A stretch of DNA of 64,000 nucleotides from JANXYW01 sp031400455 (lineage in GTDB: Bacteria > Chloroflexota > Dehalococcoidia > DSTF01 > JACRBR01), in contig JANNPX010000028.1 in the NCBI GenBank assembly GCA_031400455.1, positions 45,368 through 109,367 on the forward strand, given 5' to 3'. Below the pieces are notes generated by a model. It did no database searches and was not told the DNA's origin. It saw only the letters and a list, made by a program, of their open reading frames with translations. This document shows, piece after piece, positions 24,651 to 34,600 of this stretch (positions are counted from its first letter, which is position 1; each line of letters opens with the position of its first letter). A program made the translations under genes and the position numbers.

Positions 24651-25898
24651 CTACGTGACCGTCGTGGGTTCAAGATCCAGCCCACGCTCCAGTTCCGCGG
24701 CGCGGCGGCGCGACGGCAGCAGCCCCTCGGGGCGCAGCACCATCACGGCTACCAGCGCCGCGCCGAAGATCACGAGGCGGTAATCCGCGCCCAGGTTATC
24801 GAGATGAATGAACGCGAAGTCGATGCTGAAGTCTCGCAGAACCTCCGGCAAGCCGATGAGTAGCATCGCGCCGAGGATCACACCGCGCACATTGCCCATG
24901 CCGCCGATGATCACCAACGCCAGCACGTTGACGGAGACGTCGAGGTTGAAGTCCGAAGGAAACACCGCGCTCTGCTTGGCCGAGTAGACGACTCCGCCTG
25001 CGCCACCCATCGCCGCGCCAATCGCGAACGCCATCAGCTTGTACGCCGTCGTGTTGACACCCATGGCCGAGGCGACGTCTTCGTCCTCGCGAATCGCCTC
25101 CCACGCGCGGCCGACACGGGAGTCGCGGATGCGCTCCGATGCGAACGCTGCGAGGAAGCAACCTGCCAGCACGACGAAATAGAGCTCGAATGGTCCACTC
25201 AGCTCCGTTCCTCCGAAGTGCGGCTTTGGTATGGAGAACACGCCGATCGGACCGTTTGTCAGACCGTCCTCGTTGTTGATCATGATGCGGATGATCTCGC
25301 CGAACCCCAGCGTTACGATCGCCAAATAGTCGCCCCGCAGCCGTAGCACCGGCAGGCCCAGCAGGATGCCCATGAGCGCCGCAAGCACCATCGCCATTGG
25401 CAACACGATCCAGAAGCTGGTGCCGATGGCGAATCCGCCCCCGGCTTCCGGGGCGGAGATCAGCGCGTACAGGTAGGCGCCGCTGGCGAAGAACGCGACG
25501 TACCCCAAGTCCAGTAATCCGGCATACCCAACTACGACGTTCAGCCCAATGCCGAGCAGTGCGTAGAGAGCGATATCAAACATGATGCCGCGCTCGAAGA
25601 CGTCCATCTGGCGTGGCAGGTAGACGAGCATCGCAGCCAGCAATGCAAGTCCAAACAGCCCGCTGCGCGAACGCAACAGTGCGTACATGACAAGGACGAG
25701 GATCGCGAACGTCATCCGGATGCCGAAGTACGACGGTCCGAGGCCGCCTGCCACCGCGAAGAGCGGAAGGGCAACGTAGTGACCGTAACGCACGATGAAT
25801 GCCCCTGTCGGCGTGCGCTGCAGCGCCTCCGCGCCGCGCTGCCAGTACCGTCCGGGATCGAGGCCTGTTGCCAGCGAGCGGAGAGCGTCAGTTGGCAT
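24651..25898 (-). CDS. livM: Branched-chain amino acid ABC transporter permease LivM
   Basis: A 415-residue permease with about ten helices, longer than LivH because of an N-terminal extension of roughly 100 residues. Hallmarks: LNVVVGYAGLLDLGYVAFFA, LPVLRLRGDYLAIVTLGFGEIIR, the cytoplasmic coupling loop SRVGRAWEAIREDEDVASAMGVN and the C-terminal VVIGGMGNVRGVILGA-type block. It starts 3 bp after livH stops. Confidence 0.92.
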   Translation of the reverse strand: MPTDALRSLATGLDPGRYWQRGAEALQRTPTGAFIVRYGHYVALPLFAVAGGLGPSYFGIRMTFAILVLVMYALLRSRSGLFGLALLAAMLVYLPRQMDVFERGIMFDIALYALLGIGLNVVVGYAGLLDLGYVAFFASGAYLYALISAPEAGGGFAIGTSFWIVLPMAMVLAALMGILLGLPVLRLRGDYLAIVTLGFGEIIRIMINNEDGLTNGPIGVFSIPKPHFGGTELSGPFELYFVVLAGCFLAAFASERIRDSRVGRAWEAIREDEDVASAMGVNTTAYKLMAFAIGAAMGGAGGVVYSAKQSAVFPSDFNLDVSVNVLALVIIGGMGNVRGVILGAMLLIGLPEVLRDFSIDFAFIHLDNLGADYRLVIFGAALVAVMVLRPEGLLPSRRRAAELERGLDLEPTTVT

Positions 25899-25901
25899 TC
25901 T

Positions 25902-26813
25902 TCACGCTCGCCTGTCTTCGCGCTTGCCGAAGAGGCCCCATGGGCGGAAGATCAGCACGGCGACCAGCAGCACGAAGGCCACGACATCTTTGTACTGGGC
26001 TCCGAAGAACTTCGTGCTCAATGCCTCCGATATGCCGAGGAAGTAGCCGCCAGCCATCGCCCCCGGCACGCTGCCGATGCCGCCGAGCACGGCGGCCGTG
26101 AACGCTTTGATCCCTGGGATGAACCCCATGCCGGACGTGGCTGTGGTCACGAACATCCCGTAGACGACGCCGGCCGCGCCGGCGAGCGCCGCGCCGGCAG
26201 CGAACGTCGTCATGATGGTACGGTCCACGTTGATGCCCATCAGCGATGCGGTATTGCGATCCTCCGCTACCGCGCGAATCGCCATGCCCGCCTTCGTCCG
26301 CTGGATGAAGAGGTACAGCAGCGCGAGAAAGAGCCCCGAGAGCGCGAGCAGCAAGATCTGCACGTACAACAGGCGTATCTCGCCGATGTCCACGCCTGTG
26401 CGCGGGAATACCTGCGGGTACACCTTCCCCTCCGCGTTCGTCACTCGCAGCATGATGTTGCGAAGCAAGATCGAAACACCGATCGCGCTGATCAGAGGTG
26501 CCAGTCGCGGCGCATTTCTCAGCGGCCTATACGCGACGCGCTCCATCAGCAGCGCGAGCACAACCGCGACGACCATGCCCATGAGGATCGCTACGGCGAT
26601 GGTGAACACGGGTACAGAGTCGTTGAGATTGGAGTGATTCTCGAAGCCGGTCAGCGTGTAGTAGCCCGTGAACGCACCCATCATGAACAACTCGCCGTGT
26701 GCGAAGTTGATCATGCGAAGGACACCGTAGACGAGCGTGTAGCCGAGGGCGATGACGGCGTACACGCCACCAATCGTCACACCGTCGATGAGGAGCTGTA
26801 TCCACTCCTGCAC
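25902..26813 (-). CDS. livH: Branched-chain amino acid ABC transporter permease LivH
   Basis: The partner permease, 303 residues from a GTG at 26813 with AGGAGG upstream; the frame is open a further 23 codons but without a better start. It has GVTIGGVYAVIALGYTLVYG at the N-terminus, a coupling loop KAGMAIRAVAEDRNTASLMG, and the family end block GVVYGMFV...FTAAVLGGIGSVPGAMAGG. Confidence 0.92.
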   Translation of the reverse strand: MQEWIQLLIDGVTIGGVYAVIALGYTLVYGVLRMINFAHGELFMMGAFTGYYTLTGFENHSNLNDSVPVFTIAVAILMGMVVAVVLALLMERVAYRPLRNAPRLAPLISAIGVSILLRNIMLRVTNAEGKVYPQVFPRTGVDIGEIRLLYVQILLLALSGLFLALLYLFIQRTKAGMAIRAVAEDRNTASLMGINVDRTIMTTFAAGAALAGAAGVVYGMFVTTATSGMGFIPGIKAFTAAVLGGIGSVPGAMAGGYFLGISEALSTKFFGAQYKDVVAFVLLVAVLIFRPWGLFGKREDRRA

Positions 26814-26895
26814 GCGCGTGCCTCCTGCCTGACGCAGAACCGGGAGGCCACAGACCGCGGCCTCCCGGCTTACTGCGAACAATACGCGCTGGTAA

Positions 26896-28146
26896 CTACT
26901 GCAGGCGCTTGAGTTTCCCGTCGGTCACCTGGTCGATCTCATTCACGGCGCCGACGACCACGCGGTCCCCCTTGTCGTTGAACTTAATCTGGCCGGTTGT
27001 ACCAGCGTAGTCGGTCACCTTCATCGCCGTGATCAACTCGTCGCGGTCAATCACGAGATTCCCGCTGCCGTCAACTGTCGCCACCGATTCGATCGCCGCG
27101 AGGATGATGTTCGTCGCATCCGTCGCGTAGTCCGCGAACTGCCCCACCTCTTTGTTGTACTCTGCCGTGTACGCCGCGGCGAACGCGTCGTACTTGGTGG
27201 TGTCCACCGCCTTCGGACCACGGCTCACGTACGAGCCCTCGGCCTTTCCGCCAGCCTGGTCGATGTACTTCTGGTCGGCGATACCGTCGGCACCCATGAA
27301 CGTTGCCGTGACGCCAGCCTCGCCCAACTGGCGCACCAGCGTCGCGCCTTCCGCGATGAACCCTCCGAAGACAACGATATCCGCGGTCTGGCCCTTGATC
27401 TTGGTGACCGTCGGGCTGAAGTCCTTCTCACCCACTGTGACGGCCTCTTCGCTGACGACCTTGCCCCCAAGCGCCGTAAACGACGCCTTGAAGACGTCCA
27501 TGAGTCCCTTGCCGTACACGCTCTGGTCGTTAACCAAGATCGCGTTCTTCTTGCCGAGCGTCGTGTAGACGTACTTGGCCATCTCGCCGCCCTGCGTCGC
27601 GTCGTTCCATGCGACGCGGAAGAAGCCCTTCTTTGCGGTGGCCGTCACGTTCACCGCGGTCGCGGATCCGCTGACCACCAGCATGCTGGCCGCTGCGTAT
27701 GGATCCTGTGCTGCCACCGTGCCGCCCGAGCACATCGGACCCATCACGGCGACAACGCCATCCGAAATAAGCTTGTTCGCCGCCGTCACCGAGGCCGGAC
27801 CGGCGCAGCCGTCATCCTGGGGATCGCCCACGAGGCTGAAGCCCTTGATGGTGCCCTTCGTCTTCAGCGCCAACAGCGCCGCATCGCGGATGGGGATGCC
27901 GAGTTGAGCGTTGTCCGTTGTGAGGGTCGTGCTGATACCGATCTTAATCGGATCGCCCTTCTTCACCGTGATCGTGCCGGCGCCGCCGGACGCCGGCGGT
28001 GTGGTGCCAGCGGCCGTTGTCGCGCCGGGTGTGGTCGACTTCTTGTCGTCTTTGTCGTCGCTGCACGCGGAAAAGACCGCGAGCATCGCCGCCAGCATTG
28101 CTGTCAGTAGCAGCAATCGAGGCAGCATCCTTGTTCGAATCGTCAT
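26896..28146 (-). CDS. livK: Branched-chain amino acid ABC transporter substrate-binding lipoprotein
   Basis: The 416-residue periplasm-equivalent binding protein. A lipoprotein signal (LLLLTAMLAAMLAVFSAC) is followed by a Thr/Ala/Gly linker and a periplasmic-binding-protein type I fold (Leu/Ile/Val-binding family) with DDGCAGPASVTAANKLI and MGPMCSGGTVAAQDPYA in the first lobe. The ATG at 28146 is used rather than the upstream 28173. A good promoter lies at 28215-28242. First gene of the operon, so transport of an amino acid or amide is likely; the ligand pocket cannot be read by eye. Confidence 0.9.
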   Translation of the reverse strand: MTIRTRMLPRLLLLTAMLAAMLAVFSACSDDKDDKKSTTPGATTAAGTTPPASGGAGTITVKKGDPIKIGISTTLTTDNAQLGIPIRDAALLALKTKGTIKGFSLVGDPQDDGCAGPASVTAANKLISDGVVAVMGPMCSGGTVAAQDPYAAASMLVVSGSATAVNVTATAKKGFFRVAWNDATQGGEMAKYVYTTLGKKNAILVNDQSVYGKGLMDVFKASFTALGGKVVSEEAVTVGEKDFSPTVTKIKGQTADIVVFGGFIAEGATLVRQLGEAGVTATFMGADGIADQKYIDQAGGKAEGSYVSRGPKAVDTTKYDAFAAAYTAEYNKEVGQFADYATDATNIILAAIESVATVDGSGNLVIDRDELITAMKVTDYAGTTGQIKFNDKGDRVVVGAVNEIDQVTDGKLKRLQ

Positions 28147-28214
28147 TTCGAGTGTCCTCCTCTGAACCCTCAACCTTGTGTCGCCTCCGGCTATGCCCGC
28201 CGGACGACCTCACC

Positions 28215-28242
28215 ATTATCGATGTCAACCGAGCCGAGTCAA
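28215..28242 (-). promoter_or_regulatory. Promoter of the liv operon
   Basis: TTGACT (28237-28242), 16-bp spacer, GATAAT (28215-28220) on the minus strand, about 69 bp before livK. It lies just past the stop codon of the upstream deacylase gene. Confidence 0.65.
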
Positions 28243-28247
28243 CGTCG

Positions 28248-28733
28248 TTATGTCGATACAGTGACAAATGTCCCTCTCACCCAGCGCATGAGATCCGTCA
28301 GGCCGATCGGGAAGATCGCTGATGCACTACCGCCCGCCACCCACACGATCTCAAATCTGCGCAGGGATTCGTCCACGAGTATGGCGATCGGCTGGGGCAG
28401 CGCGAACGGCGAGACGCCGCCGACGGGGTAGCCGGTGAGCGCCAGCACCTGCTCCGGGCTCGCGAGCTTCACCTGTTTTCGACCGACGCCAGCGTGCGCC
28501 GCTACCAAGCGATCGTCGAGCCGGCGATCGCCCGGGATAAGTACCAAGCGCGGTGCGCCCGACACGTACACCGCCAGCGTTTTGACGATCTGCCCTAGCT
28601 CACACCCGGCCGCCGCTGCGGCCAACTCGGCCGTATGGGTGCTCTCTTCGACGACGAGGATCCCGACGTCGCTGACCAGTGCGCGCAGAGCCTGCCGCAC
28701 GCGCTCGATCCGCTCCGCTTCGATCGACTCCAC
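28248..28733 (-). CDS. YbaK/aminoacyl-tRNA deacylase domain protein
   Basis: A 161-residue free-standing editing-domain protein that would hydrolyse mischarged aminoacyl-tRNA. The YbaK/ProX fold is indicated by ELGQIVKTLAVYVSGAPRLVLIPGDRRLD (the QIVKTL lysine is the catalytic-pocket lysine) and the later LTGYPVGGVSPFAL loop with VDESL. It belongs to the ProX/YeaK-like branch, distinct from the EbsC-like gene that diverges from it 69 bp away. The tRNA specificity is unknown. Confidence 0.87.
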   Translation of the reverse strand: MESIEAERIERVRQALRALVSDVGILVVEESTHTAELAAAAAGCELGQIVKTLAVYVSGAPRLVLIPGDRRLDDRLVAAHAGVGRKQVKLASPEQVLALTGYPVGGVSPFALPQPIAILVDESLRRFEIVWVAGGSASAIFPIGLTDLMRWVRGTFVTVST

Positions 28734-28802
28734 GGCTCACTCCCACTGCGGCCGAGTACGCCTGTAGCGCTTCATGCCGCACGTGTGCATCATACGCTCA
28801 AG

Positions 28803-29300
28803 ATGGCAAGTTCGGACAAGACGCAGGCTATGCGCATGCTCGATGTGAAGGGCGTATCGTACACCGCGAAGGTGTACGACGCTGGCCGTGTGTTTCACTC
28901 GGCGGAGGATGCCGCTGCGTTGCTCGGCGCCGCGGTCGAGACGGTGTACAAGACGCTCGTGGTGATCCGCGAGGCCCCGGGCAGGCCGCGGCCGCTCCTG
29001 GTCTTGGTTCCGTCGCACCGGCAGATCGACCTGCGGCTGCTCGCGCGCGGGATCGGCGAGAAGAAGCTTCGGATGGCAACACAACGTGAGGCGGAGCGCC
29101 TCACCGGACTACAGGTCGGTGGCATCTCGGCACTCGCGCTCGTCAACAAGCCGTTCGATGTTGTGCTCGACGAGGCGGCACGTGCGCTCGAATGCATTCA
29201 CCTCAGCGCTGGACAACGCGGCATCGACCTTGAATTGCGCGTCGCGGATCTCGTCGCGGTGACGGGTGCGGCGTTCGTCGAGGCGACGGCGGCGACGTAG
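28803..29300 (+). CDS. ybaK: Cys-tRNA(Pro) deacylase, YbaK/EbsC type
   Basis: A 165-residue deacylase of the YbaK/EbsC branch, which clears Cys-tRNA(Pro) made by prolyl-tRNA synthetase. VYDAGRVFHSAEDAAALLGA, the pocket lysine in VYKTLVV, KKLRMATQREAERLTGLQVGG and ISALALVNKPFDVVLDE are as in the family. The ATG at 28803 is chosen over upstream in-frame codons because the family starts there (ASSDKTQAMRML). A truncated copy is found at 22980-23112. Confidence 0.88.
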   Translation: MASSDKTQAMRMLDVKGVSYTAKVYDAGRVFHSAEDAAALLGAAVETVYKTLVVIREAPGRPRPLLVLVPSHRQIDLRLLARGIGEKKLRMATQREAERLTGLQVGGISALALVNKPFDVVLDEAARALECIHLSAGQRGIDLELRVADLVAVTGAAFVEATAAT

Positions 29301-29366
29301 TTGGGGGCGCGTTCATCGCCGAAGTATTTCGTCGATCCGACCTCTCCCCCGAGCGACCAGATCACC

Positions 29367-29399
29367 GGACTCACAGCCGAGGTCGGCTGTGCCACACAC
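29367..29399. repeat. Dispersed ACTCACAGCCGAGG hairpin repeat
   Basis: CACAGCCGA and CGGCTGTG form an 8-bp stem around GGT. A second copy, with the same flanks CCGGACTCACAGCCGAGG, is at 54296-54328. This copy lies between convergent genes (ybaK and ctaB), where it could also act as a terminator. Confidence 0.55.
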
Positions 29400-29441
29400 T
29401 TCGCGGCTCGATCGAGCAGGGCTGTATCGGGAATCGTCAGC

Positions 29442-30350
29442 CTAGCCGAGCACGAGCACGTCGACAGCGACGGCGACGAACAGCAGCGCGAGATAGTAGA
29501 GGGATACTCTGAAGACGCTCATGGCGGCGCCGGGAGCTTCGCTGTGGCGCAGGATCCATGTCTGTCGCACGAACGCTGCGCCCAGCACCAGCGCGCTTCC
29601 CAGGTAGATCCAGCTCACGGCGCCGGTTGCGAAGAGCAGGAGCGACACCGGCACGAGGGCGACCGCATACCAGAAGATCTGTGACTTCGTGCTCTCCATC
29701 GTCGCTACGACGGGCAACATCGGTACCTTGGCACGCGCGTAGTCGTCCTTGTATTTGATCGCCAGCGCCCAGAAGTGCGGTGGTGTCCAGACGAAGATGA
29801 TCGCGAACAGCACGAGCGCCGGTAGCTCGAGGTTGCCGGTGACGGCCGCCCATCCGACCAGCGGCGGAAACGCGCCCGCAGCGCCGCCGATGACGATGTT
29901 CTGCGATGTCGTTCGCTTCAGCCACATCGTGTAGATGAACACATAGAACGCCGTCGCCGACATCGCGAGCCCGGCAGCGAGGAGATTCGAGGTCGAGAGC
30001 AGCAGTACGAATGCGGCAACTTCGAGCGTCAGTGCGAATGCGAGCGCGCTCGCGGGTTCGATCTTCCCGAGGGGGAGCGGCCGACCCTGCGTGCGGTGCA
30101 TGATCTCGTCGATGTCGCGATCCAAGTAGCAGTTGATGGCGTTGGCGCCGCCGGCGGCCAACGTCCCGCCCACGACGGTCGCGAGGACCAGCCACGTCGA
30201 AGGCCATCCTTGCTGTGCCAGCACCATCGCAGGCACGGTCGTGATCAGCAGCTCCGCGATGATCCGGGGCTTCGTCAGCGACAGGTACGACGCCAGCGTA
30301 TCGCGCACGCTGAGCCGGCTACGGACCATGCTGGTCTCTATCGCACCCAC
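29442..30350 (-). CDS. ctaB: Protoheme IX farnesyltransferase (heme O synthase)
   Basis: Attaches a farnesyl group to heme B to give heme O. The 302 residues have about eight helices and both Asp-rich UbiA-family motifs: NAINCYLDRDIDEIMHRTQGRP in the first loop and YKDDYARAKVPMLP in the second. Its start overlaps the end of ctaA by 13 bp, so heme O and heme A synthesis are coupled. It supplies the oxidase at 18.8-22.7 kb. Confidence 0.94.
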   Translation of the reverse strand: MGAIETSMVRSRLSVRDTLASYLSLTKPRIIAELLITTVPAMVLAQQGWPSTWLVLATVVGGTLAAGGANAINCYLDRDIDEIMHRTQGRPLPLGKIEPASALAFALTLEVAAFVLLLSTSNLLAAGLAMSATAFYVFIYTMWLKRTTSQNIVIGGAAGAFPPLVGWAAVTGNLELPALVLFAIIFVWTPPHFWALAIKYKDDYARAKVPMLPVVATMESTKSQIFWYAVALVPVSLLLFATGAVSWIYLGSALVLGAAFVRQTWILRHSEAPGAAMSVFRVSLYYLALLFVAVAVDVLVLG

Positions 30351-31285
30351 TCGGCCGCCTTCCGTCGCTGCGCGCTGGGCTCGCCTTCACGGGCATCGGC
30401 GCCGGGAAGGTAGTAGGCGAGCGCACTGATCGCCACCATCACACACCACAGCAGCGCCGCGAGGGACAGGTGAGTGACGACTACGCCTGCGGCGAGCTCC
30501 GTCCAGATATTTGCGGCGCCGATGAGCGCCTGCGCCAGGTAGGTGACGCCGGCGAACACGGACAGCCACAGCAGGAGCGGCTGTACGCGCCGCTCTTCGA
30601 ACGCCTGGTAGATCAGCCCGAGGATCATGATGCCCAGTATCCCAGCCACGAGCCGGTGCAGGTAGTGCAAGCCGACGGCGCTGCCGCCGCCCGGCGTCAA
30701 GCTACCGTTGCAGAGGGGCCAGCCGCTGCAGGCCAGCGACGCGTCGGTGCCGCTGATGTATGAACCCAGCACGAGCGTCACAAACGCTGTCGCGGCGGTG
30801 GCGATCGCCAGGCGATTGAACGTGGTGTCGGAGGCGGCCGGGAACACCCGGTAACCACGGGCGCGCATCAGCGAGATCGTCGCCGTGACAATCATGACTG
30901 CCATGAAGAGCATGGCCGTGCCGAGATGTGCCGCGACGATCTCGGACGGCAGTTCCTTCTTGACGGTGATGCCGCCGAGGATGATCTGCACCGCCAGCAG
31001 CAGGCCCGCCGAGAATGCGAGCCAGAACACGAGCTTGTTTCGCCGCTCGGACTTGAAGGTGAAGAACGTGACGCCGAGGAACAAGACGCCGACGATCGCG
31101 GCCGCGGTCCGGTGCGAGAACTCAATGATCGTGTGCTTGTCGCCACTGGGGATCAGCTTGCCGTGGCAGGTAGGCCAATCGGGGCAGCCAAGCCCGGAGT
31201 CGGTGGCTCGCACGGTGCCGCCGATGACCACCAGCACGAACGTGATGACGATGGTGATGATGAGCAGGCGCTGGAACCAGGTCAT
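30338..31285 (-). CDS. ctaA: Heme A synthase
   Basis: Oxidises heme O to heme A. The 315 residues form eight helices in two similar halves. GGTVRATDSGLGCPDWPTCHG with EFSHRTAAAIVG marks the first half (heme-ligand His in SHR, and the Cys pair in GCPDWPTC), and GSYISGTDASLACSGWPLCNG with HYLHRLVAGILG the second, as in the Bacillus CtaA type. The ATG at 31285 is used; upstream in-frame codons to 31411 are unlikely. Directly followed by ctaB. Confidence 0.93.
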   Translation of the reverse strand: MTWFQRLLIITIVITFVLVVIGGTVRATDSGLGCPDWPTCHGKLIPSGDKHTIIEFSHRTAAAIVGVLFLGVTFFTFKSERRNKLVFWLAFSAGLLLAVQIILGGITVKKELPSEIVAAHLGTAMLFMAVMIVTATISLMRARGYRVFPAASDTTFNRLAIATAATAFVTLVLGSYISGTDASLACSGWPLCNGSLTPGGGSAVGLHYLHRLVAGILGIMILGLIYQAFEERRVQPLLLWLSVFAGVTYLAQALIGAANIWTELAAGVVVTHLSLAALLWCVMVAISALAYYLPGADAREGEPSAQRRKAAEWVR

Positions 31286-31508
31286 TGACGGTGCAGCCAG
31301 CCTTGAGCTTCGGCAGGCGTCCTCTCCAGGCGGCTCAGATCCGGCTCGGAAACCGAGCGCGGCCCGTTCGTTACGGCATTCACAAGTAACACGGCACTCC
31401 CTGCGAATCAAGCTGAACTGGACACTGCGGAGTCCAGGCCGCCAAGGGCGGAGCGAGCGTGGCGCGGACTGAAATCGACGCTACGGGCGTTCCGTGCCAG
31501 TGCGAGCA
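31286..31508. other. Intergenic region upstream of ctaA
   Basis: Together with 31509-31601 this forms a 316-bp gap without a gene. This part is the ctaA leader and promoter area; I see no clear -35/-10 pair. The remainder contains a palindromic repeat and a terminator, listed separately. Confidence 0.5.
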
Positions 31509-31535
31509 GGGCGGACACGCAGGTCTGCCCCTACA
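31509..31535. repeat. Palindromic repeat ending GCCCCTACA
   Basis: Imperfect inverted repeat GGGCGGAC/GTCTGCCC with a short loop, ending in CTACA. A second element with the same architecture and the same GCCCCTACA end is at 35744-35768 inside a coding region. This type of TGTAGGGGC-flanked palindrome is common in environmental genomes. Confidence 0.55.
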
Positions 31536-31541
31536 CGGTCT

Positions 31542-31582
31542 AGCAGGAAGCCCGCCTTCGATTTGCGGGCGGGGTTCCTGCT
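31542..31582 (-). terminator. Hairpin terminator after the Agl23-NHL gene
   Basis: Long inverted repeat AGCAGGAA..CCCGC / GCGGGC..GGTTCCTGCT, some 20 bp past the stop codon at 31602 on the minus strand. The arms are interrupted by one small bulge. No strong T-run follows. Confidence 0.65.
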
Positions 31583-31601
31583 GTTCTCTGACGTGAGGCG
31601 C

Positions 31602-34600
31602 TTACGGAATGATCTCGCTGAGCGGGATCTTTCGCGCGACGTTGCCGATGGAATCGGTAACCACCACGCTAGTGCCATCGGTGGCGATGCCGATCGGCCG
31701 CGCGGCCGCCTGTGCGCCTTCCTTGGGCATCTCGTACTCCGCAAGAGGTGCGCCGTCCGCACCGAACACCAGCACCTTGCCGTGCGTCGGATCCGTCGCG
31801 AGGATTCGGCCGTCCGGCAGCAGCGCGATGTAGCCCCGCTCCGTAACGGCCTGGCTACCCCACGCTTCGATCTTGATCTCGCCGAGGGACTTGAGGTCCT
31901 TGTCGAGATGAACGATGCGCTTGTTCCAGAAGTCCGCGACGAAGATGTCGCCGTTCGCCGCAACCGCGAGGCTGCTCGGCTCATTAAGCTGCATCGGGTC
32001 GCCCGAGGATCCCTTGCTGCCGAACTGGCGCACGAACCCGCCGTCGGCGTCGTACTCGATGACACGGTTGTTGCCGGTATCGACTACCAGCACGTGGCCG
32101 TCGGGAGCCAGCGCGATGTCGCGTGGCCCGAACAGCTTCATCGGATCGCCGCCGGCGTCGGTCTGGCCGCCAGAACCCCATTCCTTCACTTTCTTTAGGT
32201 CCTTGTCGAGCTTGACCAGCTTGTGGTTCCACGTGTCGGCGACGTAGACGGTACCGTCCGACGACACCGTCATCGACCACGGCTGGTTCATCTGTACGTC
32301 GCTACCGAATCCGCCCGCAGCGGACTGGAAGACGCCCTGCGCATCGAACTTCTGGACACGGTTGTTGTTCGTGTCGGCGAAGTAGATGTTGCCGGCAGAG
32401 TCGATCGCCACATCTGACACGCCGCTCAGTTGCCCCTTCTGTGAGCCGTTGCCGCCAATCACGAGTTGTGTGCCATCCGTGCGCACCGTGGGGCCGGCCG
32501 GCGGCGCGGTGAGGTCGCTGTATCCCTTGGGGAAGAACGCGACACCATCCACGGTACCGAGTTCATTCGGAGGCGTTCGCCGCACCCAGAAGTCGAGCCA
32601 GTTGCTGAGCGCGCTCTTCGACAAGAGATCCGTGAAGAAGTTGCGACTCGAATACTTCCCGTCCTCACCACGATACTCCTCCGGAAACCAACGGCGGTGG
32701 TGATACGGCACGCCTTCGTTGTATCCGCCGCCGAGGTTCACATTCGTGGCTGACTGCTTCGAGATCAGCAGCACGGCTCCCGCCGGCGGCGTGTAGTTGT
32801 CGCTGATACTGGTGTACGACACGCTCTTGTAATCGCGCAGGTACCAGGCCCATGGCCAGGTATAGCCGTCAACCGAGTCCACAACGATCGGCAAGTTGCG
32901 GCCCGTGCCGGACTCCTTCGCCGCCTTATCGATCTGGTCTCGTAGAATCGGGATATCGCCCGACGTCTGCGTGTAGACCAGCAGTTCGTTAGGCACCTCG
33001 CCGTGGTCCTTCGTGGCGATGGTGTCGAGGATGTTGCGCGGCAGATCGGGATGCCCATACGTCGCGAGCACCCCCGCACGCACGGTGAACACCGCAAACG
33101 CGCACACGGCGCCAGCGATGGCCACCTGGACGGCCGTCTGGCGGCTGTAGCCTGTGTACGCCCAGTACACCGCCACGGCCGCAACGATCGCCAGGATCCA
33201 TCCGCCTAATGATGCCAGCGAAAACGGTCCGACGATCACGAACACGAGGATCGACAGCGCGGACGCCAGCGCTGCGTAAGCGAAAGGCGCGAGGCGGTCG
33301 AACTTCGGCAGCTCGCCGCGCAGGTCGCTGCGCTCCAGCATGTCACCGACGAACCGGCCCGCGAGCACCGCAAGCGGCAGAGCGATGTGGACGTTCAGCC
33401 ACGGCATCTTCTCGCCCGCCAACGTCAGCGCGAATCCGGTGACGACCAGCCAGAACAGCAGGAAGCGGTTGAGTCGATCCATGTCGAACGAGAAGACGCC
33501 GATGAGCGCGATCGTGAACGGCAGGACGATATGGAACGATGACACCTTCTGGATGTCGGGTCCGGGCGGCAGCAGCAGCAACACAAGGATCGCCAGCAAG
33601 CCGGCGCCGACGAACAACGCATTCTTCATCTTGCCGCGGATCGCGTAGTACAGCCCCGCGCCGATCGAGAGTGCCAGCGGCAGGAATTCGTACACCGGAA
33701 TCGTGATGAAGTAGTAGTAGTCGGGCTGGTTGCCGCGACGGACGTCCTGCTGGCTGATCCAGTAGTCCAGCGAGCCCCACGACACTGACCAGAAGCCCGG
33801 GAAGTTGCTGAAGAACGTCGTCGCGAGCAGAATGAACGGCACCCAGAAGCAGGCTGCGGCGATGCCCCAGACCTTCGGCTTCCACGCGACACCGATGCCG
33901 AGCGAGATCGCCATCAGCGCGATGATCGATGCCTTCGCCAGACTTGCTTCGGCGCTGGCGATGTGCGCGTTGCCGGAATCCTGAGCGCGATTCTTCCATT
34001 CGTTGCCGAATCCGGGCAAGAGCTGGAATCCCGCAGCGTAGAGCGGCAGCGCCAGCGTGCCCATCACGATGATCAAGTCCGCCTCAGGCGGCAGTTCGTC
34101 GAGGCCGTACTGCTCGCGCCAGTTCTTCGTGAATGGCCAGACGATCGCCAACACGAGTGCACCGGGTATCGCCGCGATGTGCAGCAGCACGTAATTCACG
34201 TTGGTCATGTCGGGGCGCTTGGCGCGTATCTTGTCGGCGATGTGGCCGGCGAAGAGGTACATGAAGAAGAAGATGAACGCCGCGGCGGTCATGAACGTCG
34301 TCTCCTTCGTGCAGAAGGAGCCCGCCATGAAGCCCGCTGTCAGGAACAGCCACTTGTTCTCGCGCGACGCCATGTATCGCCATGCGAAGACGACCATGCC
34401 GAACGTCCAGAACGCCGCGTAGATGTCCTCGCGCGTAAACCGGCTGTAGTAGAGCAGCGTCGGCGAGAAGGCAATGAACGCCGCCGCCGCAAGCGCGCCG
34501 GTGCGGCCGAGTTGCTTGCGAAGCAGGAACGGCAACAGCACGAGTCCAGTACCCATCACAGCGGCGAGAATGCGCGACTGGTACTCACCATCGCCAAAGA

